The position numbers and the translations under genes were made by a program. Below, one piece after another: positions 17,530 through 20,617 of a stretch of DNA of 20,617 nt (position 1 is its first letter; each line of letters opens with the position of its first letter). Source of the stretch: Bifiguratus adelaidae (Eukaryota > Mucoromycota > Endogonomycetes > Endogonales); NCBI GenBank assembly GCA_002261195.1, contig MVBO01000202.1:1-20617 (forward strand). Reading direction: 5' to 3'. Under the pieces are notes generated by a model. The model saw only the letters and a program-made list of their open reading frames with translations, made no database searches and was not told where the DNA came from.

Positions 17530-18279
17530 TTAGCACCCGGCACTTGCACTGGCTGAAGCAATGACTGAGGCACTGGCGGAGGCATTGAGTGAAGCACTAA
17601 CAGCAGCGTTGTTACGATCCCGTTCGCGCGCAATCATCTCTTCCTCTATAATCTCACACAACGTAATTACCAGAGCCGTATCTACGCCGGCTGCCATATC
17701 TACGAATAGTCCCCTTTTGTGTCGGCGCTTCTCTGGATCGGCGGGGCGTATACGCGCAATCGGTAAACAAGTCGTGGCTGAGTGTGTCTTGATTTCGGTC
17801 CGCGGGCCAAGATCCAAGCCTATGATGGCATCCCGCAGGGTCCAATTGCCTTCTACTGTAATCCGACAACTTGGCCGGCCTTCTGTGTTTCCTGGCGTCC
17901 ATACATTTACCGTTGTCATCGCAATTTGTCTGCTGGTCCACCAATCGATGGACGTCTTGAAGATTTGTCGAGAAGTGCCAGCTACATTGGCATAATAGTA
18001 AATGTCAAAGACACCTTGTCGTCCAATGGTGAGTATGGGGACATTCTTGTCATCGAATAACACGCGGCCCCAGGAGAAGAGTGAGCCAGCTTTTCGAAAC
18101 CGGTAGTGTGGACGATCGGACGCAACGTCCGTAATTTGGGCTTCTTTCTTGCCACCTCTTGGAATGTAGAACGTCGTGGGATGATCCGATAGGTATTGAG
18201 GGTCTACTGCGATCAGAGGGATTGCAGGAGCATGGATAGCCCTAGTGCTATAGATTGGTCTTGATTCTGACGCACCCAT
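17530..18279 (-). CDS. LURP-one-related protein, copy 10, with Ala-Ser tail
   Basis: 249 residues beginning MGASESRP (Gly2, Ser6, Arg7). Landmarks: PLIAVDPQYLSDHPTTFYIPRG near 20-41, ITDVASDRPHYRFRKAGS, VLFDDKNVPILTIGRQG, FKTSIDWWTSRQ, VEGNWTLRDAIIGLD, LPIARIRPAD and the closing helix FVDMAAGVDTALVITLCEII (192-211). From about residue 225 to the end the protein is a repetitive Ala-Ser run ending Gly-Cys, encoded by imperfect short repeats, and this tail is unique in the array. The nearest relative seems to be the dead copy 11 beside it (PLIAV-QYL-HPTT shared). Confidence 0.87.
   Translation of the reverse strand: MGASESRPIYSTRAIHAPAIPLIAVDPQYLSDHPTTFYIPRGGKKEAQITDVASDRPHYRFRKAGSLFSWGRVLFDDKNVPILTIGRQGVFDIYYYANVAGTSRQIFKTSIDWWTSRQIAMTTVNVWTPGNTEGRPSCRITVEGNWTLRDAIIGLDLGPRTEIKTHSATTCLPIARIRPADPEKRRHKRGLFVDMAAGVDTALVITLCEIIEEEMIARERDRNNAAVSASLNASASASVIASASASAGC
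17542..17606. repeat. Short imperfect repeat coding the Ala-Ser tail of copy 10
   Basis: Units of about 12 bp such as GAGGCACTGGCG, GAGGCATTGAGT and GAAGCACTAACA follow each other. On the coding (minus) strand they give alternating Ala and Ser. Such tracts change length easily. Confidence 0.5.
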
Positions 18280-18317
18280 AGAAAAATGTACAAAGAATAA
18301 CGGGACCTATTGGTACC

Positions 18318-18325
18318 TTTTTAAA
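18318..18325 (-). promoter_or_regulatory. TATA-like element of copy 10
   Basis: GGTTTAAAAAGG on the minus strand, starting 46 nt before the ATG at 18279, the same spacing as in copy 9. Confidence 0.4.
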
Positions 18326-18428
18326 CCTGTCAGCCACAATAGTGCCCACTATAAGCTACACTGTCCCTGTAACCACTTCTATGCCGGCCATCGCCGAGGC
18401 AGCACCCATTCCACCAGTCGAACCTCCA

Positions 18429-19071
18429 TTATCTGAGATTAGCAATCACCTTTTCGCTGACCACCATACAGAGAGCCAGCATGAGCACTATATCGACGCC
18501 TTCGGCGATATTTCGATAATAGGCTTTTCCAACGATGCCCCTTTCTTGGACTTGAGCGTACACGCGCAATAGGTTCTTTGGTCAGGGTGGCATCGACGGC
18601 ATCTTGAGGTAGAGCATGCAGGTAGACAAGCGCTTCCTTGTGACGCCAATTGCCCTCCAAGGTCAAAGTCGTCTTTCTCTCGGCCTTGAACACATCCTTT
18701 CCAGCGTGATGTACCCGTACGATGGCTGAAAGACGGTCCTGTCTCGGGCATCCTTTGCATTCTAAGTCGGCAATTTACCCAATCCATCACGGGTGAACGT
18801 CAAGATGGGATTTCAATCCTTAATCATTCAGCAACCGCTCAAAGTTATAGTTGAGCGAGTTCACCTTTGGTATATTGTCCCAAAAGCTCCTTGGTCTTGG
18901 TCTTGGTGTCTGGGATCTTGATGGACCCATACTGCTCCTCTGGCACCTAATAATGTCGTCGGATGTAACGCAAGGTATTGGCCTGACACTGCGATCAACG
19001 GTCCCCGAGGTGATTACGAGACTGATTGACCTCGTAACGGGCGTCGATGCTTCTGATGCTTGAGCTCTCAT
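18429..19071 (-). pseudogene. LURP-one-related protein, copy 11, decayed
   Basis: Fragments of the family appear in order on the minus strand but in different frames and with several stops: PLIAVSGQYLALHPTT, NPILTFTRDGLGKL, LEGNWRHKEALVYLHALP, EPIARVR and the closing helix AEGVDIVLMLALCMVV with a stop at 18431-18429. The PLIAV-QYL-HPTT and PILT pieces match copy 10 best. The Met-Gly start is no longer recognisable, so the right-hand limit is approximate. It ends 168 bp before the IF-3 start and marks the right border of the array. Confidence 0.72.
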
Positions 19072-19239
19072 GATGGAATACTATCCATGAGCGCGCAGTC
19101 TCTTTTATCCTCTTGAGCATTCCTCAGCCCCTCACCAACCCCACAACCCTCCGGAACACCGCTCCTTTCAACATCCCCAATTCTGCCTATCTTCGCGCGA
19201 CACCTCAAATTCAGGCGTGATATCTGCGCCACTTGGTTA

Positions 19240-19842
19240 ATGTGGGCGGTGCGACAGTTCTCGCCGATCGGGTTGAGACGTCTAACCACGACTTCATTCC
19301 GTCTTGCAGCTCCCAAGGTCGTCAAAGCGCGGCCCAAAAGAGACGAAGAGATTTCATCGCCGCTGATTGCATTTGTCAATGAACAAGGTGAACTCGAGCG
19401 CAATGTCAAGGTCCAAGACGTGCTCAAATCCATCGATCGGTCCACATACTTTCTTCTCGAGGTGGATCCGCTCGCCAAGCCTCAGCCTGTGTGCCGTCTC
19501 GTTCCAAAGAAGCAGTTGTTTGACAAGCAAAAGGAACTCAAAAAGAAACTCAATGCTCAGAACGCTGAAAGTATCGTCAAGGAGGTCTCGTTTGGTTGGA
19601 ACGTGGCTCCGAATGATATCGGACACAAGTTGAGCAAGGCCAGACAGTTTTTGGAGAAGGGAAACAAGGTCAAGCTCGACATCTTGGCTAAAAAGGGGGC
19701 GGCAAGAGTGAGCCGAGATCACCAGGCAGATCTGATCGAACGGGTCAAAAACGAGCTAGGTGATCTAGGAAAATTGAGCAAGGAGCCTGTCATGACAAGG
19801 GGCACGGCACAACTCATGTTTGAGCCACAGGGAGGGAAATGA
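19240..19842 (+). CDS. Mitochondrial translation initiation factor IF-3
   Basis: 200 residues. The first 25 or so (MWAVRQFSPIGLRRLTTTSF) are basic, Ser/Thr-rich and free of acidic residues, as in a mitochondrial presequence. Residues about 36-110 fit the IF-3 N-domain and its helical linker (ISSPLIAFVNEQGELE, then QKELKKKLNAQ). Residues about 113-197 fit the C-domain, with KEVSFGWNVAPNDIGHKLSKARQFLEKGNKVKL, the IF-3 pattern K-hydrophobic-K-ARxFLxxGxKVK. In the family this factor binds the small ribosomal subunit, keeps the subunits apart and helps start-codon choice; here it would act in the mitochondrial matrix. The length is typical of short fungal forms. It lies tail to tail with the folate gene, 40 bp between the stops. 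Confidence 0.88.
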   Translation: MWAVRQFSPIGLRRLTTTSFRLAAPKVVKARPKRDEEISSPLIAFVNEQGELERNVKVQDVLKSIDRSTYFLLEVDPLAKPQPVCRLVPKKQLFDKQKELKKKLNAQNAESIVKEVSFGWNVAPNDIGHKLSKARQFLEKGNKVKLDILAKKGAARVSRDHQADLIERVKNELGDLGKLSKEPVMTRGTAQLMFEPQGGK

Positions 19843-19882
19843 AAGACCAATGTGTACATAACGATAGAGGCAAATGCCAACC

Positions 19883-20617
19883 TTAGACCTTGTTCACTCT
19901 ATATATACAATCAGCAACATCCACGACATCCCGCATGTCCTTCACATCATGTACTCTGACAATGGCTGCTCCACCTGCAATAGACACTGTCACAGCAGCC
20001 GCCGTTCCATAGTCTCGAAGTGCAGCATCTTTCTGGTTCGTTGCCTTGCCAATAAATCGTTTACGACTGGGTCCCATCAGACACGGGAAGTTTACAAGCG
20101 GCGCATCCCGTCCAATGATGCGATCCAAGTGATGTAGAATCTCAAAGTTGTGGCGATCTGTTTTGGCGAATCCCAAGCCGGGATCGATGATGATATTCCA
20201 GCGGTGTACTCCAGCGGCAATGGCGGCATTGATACGCTCTTGAAGCGCCATGTTGACATCCAAAATCACATCATCGTTGGCGTACGTCAGATTTTCGGGG
20301 CTATCCATCGTCTTTGAGTCGCCGCGCATGTGCATCAGACAGACGGGTACGTTCATTTTGGCCATGACTTGTAGCATGTTGCTATCGCGCGTAGCACCTG
20401 AGATATCGTTGATGATGTCCGCGCCCGCGAGAATAGCTTGTTCGGCCACTCGAGCGCGATAGGTATCCACACTAATTGGTACTGAGACACCGACTTGCCG
20501 CAATTTTTGAATGACCGGTATCACACGGTTCAGCTCTTCCTCCTCAGAGATTTCAACAGCATTGGGTCGTGTGCTCATGCCACCGATATCAATAATGTCT
20601 GCGCCTTCCGCTTCCAT
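19883..20617 (-). CDS. FOL1: Dihydropteroate synthase domain of a folate enzyme, partial
   Basis: 244 residues are visible and the gene continues off the right edge; the Met at the very edge is probably internal. The piece holds nearly the whole pterin-binding barrel: GADIIDIGGMSTRPNA (loop 2 with Ser-Thr-Arg-Pro), PISVDTYRARVA, ADIINDISGAT, PVCLMHMRGD, IIDPGLGFAKT, LMGPSRKRFIG, GTAAAVTVSIAGGA and RVHDV near the end. These are the residues that bind the pterin diphosphate and p-aminobenzoate and make dihydropteroate. In fungi this domain is usually the C-terminal third of a trifunctional protein with dihydroneopterin aldolase and HPPK. The symbol assumes that arrangement, which the window cannot show. 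Confidence 0.93.
   Translation of the reverse strand: MEAEGADIIDIGGMSTRPNAVEISEEEELNRVIPVIQKLRQVGVSVPISVDTYRARVAEQAILAGADIINDISGATRDSNMLQVMAKMNVPVCLMHMRGDSKTMDSPENLTYANDDVILDVNMALQERINAAIAAGVHRWNIIIDPGLGFAKTDRHNFEILHHLDRIIGRDAPLVNFPCLMGPSRKRFIGKATNQKDAALRDYGTAAAVTVSIAGGAAIVRVHDVKDMRDVVDVADCIYRVNKV

Noticed and set aside
17561-17995. 144-codon plus-strand frame with Glu-Ala-Leu repeats
   Set aside because: It is antisense to copy 10. The Glu-Ala-Leu pattern is the reverse reading of the Ala-Ser repeat.
6288-19071. C-terminal hydrophobic segment of the LOR proteins as a transmembrane helix
   Set aside because: The segment sits where the buried central helix of the tubby-like barrel lies in known family structures, so a membrane anchor there is unlikely. 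The myristoyl signal is the better membrane link.
1-20617. CRISPR array, rRNA or tRNA genes, recognisable transposons or virus-derived elements
   Set aside because: No regular direct repeats, cloverleaf-like segments, transposase, reverse transcriptase, capsid frames or terminal repeats were seen.

Overview
The window looks like nuclear DNA of a fungus. The right edge carries a mitochondrial initiation factor IF-3 with a presequence-like N-terminus and the dihydropteroate synthase part of a folate enzyme. Genes are compact and almost intron-free, including one uninterrupted frame of about 4.3 kb. An early-diverging (Mucoromycota-type) fungus is my best guess, but this is inference from gene style, not from a marker gene.

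Layout. Positions 1-183 (minus) hold the first 61 codons of an unrecognised gene that runs off the left edge. Positions 184-1708 are non-coding as far as I can see and end in a pyrimidine-rich promoter-like stretch. Positions 1709-6022 (plus) encode a 1437-residue, mostly disordered Ser/Pro/Arg-rich protein. Positions 6288 to about 19071 are the main feature: eleven copies (eight intact, one with a single frameshift, two decayed) of a roughly 230-260 residue protein with the LURP-one-related/tubby-C-terminal-like fold. All but one run on the minus strand. A decayed duplicate of the left-edge gene is lodged in the middle of this array (11553-12168). Positions 19240-19842 (plus) encode mitochondrial IF-3, and 19883-20617 (minus) the DHPS end of a folate gene, tail to tail.

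The array. Every copy whose start survives begins Met-Gly with Ser or Thr at residue 6, which is the classic N-myristoylation signal. The family has no signal peptide, so the likely picture is a set of lipid-anchored, cytosolic-face membrane proteins. The copies fall into blocks: two divergent members (6288-8051), a block of five close relatives (8468-14230) and a block of four others (15528-19071). Several intact members share a TATA element 38-46 nt before the ATG. Some promoters share short motifs (ACATGACTT, GTGACAC). The mix of intact, freshly broken and decayed copies, with one inverted, is a birth-and-death pattern. A LURP-one role in plant defence is known, but the role of this fungal array is unknown.
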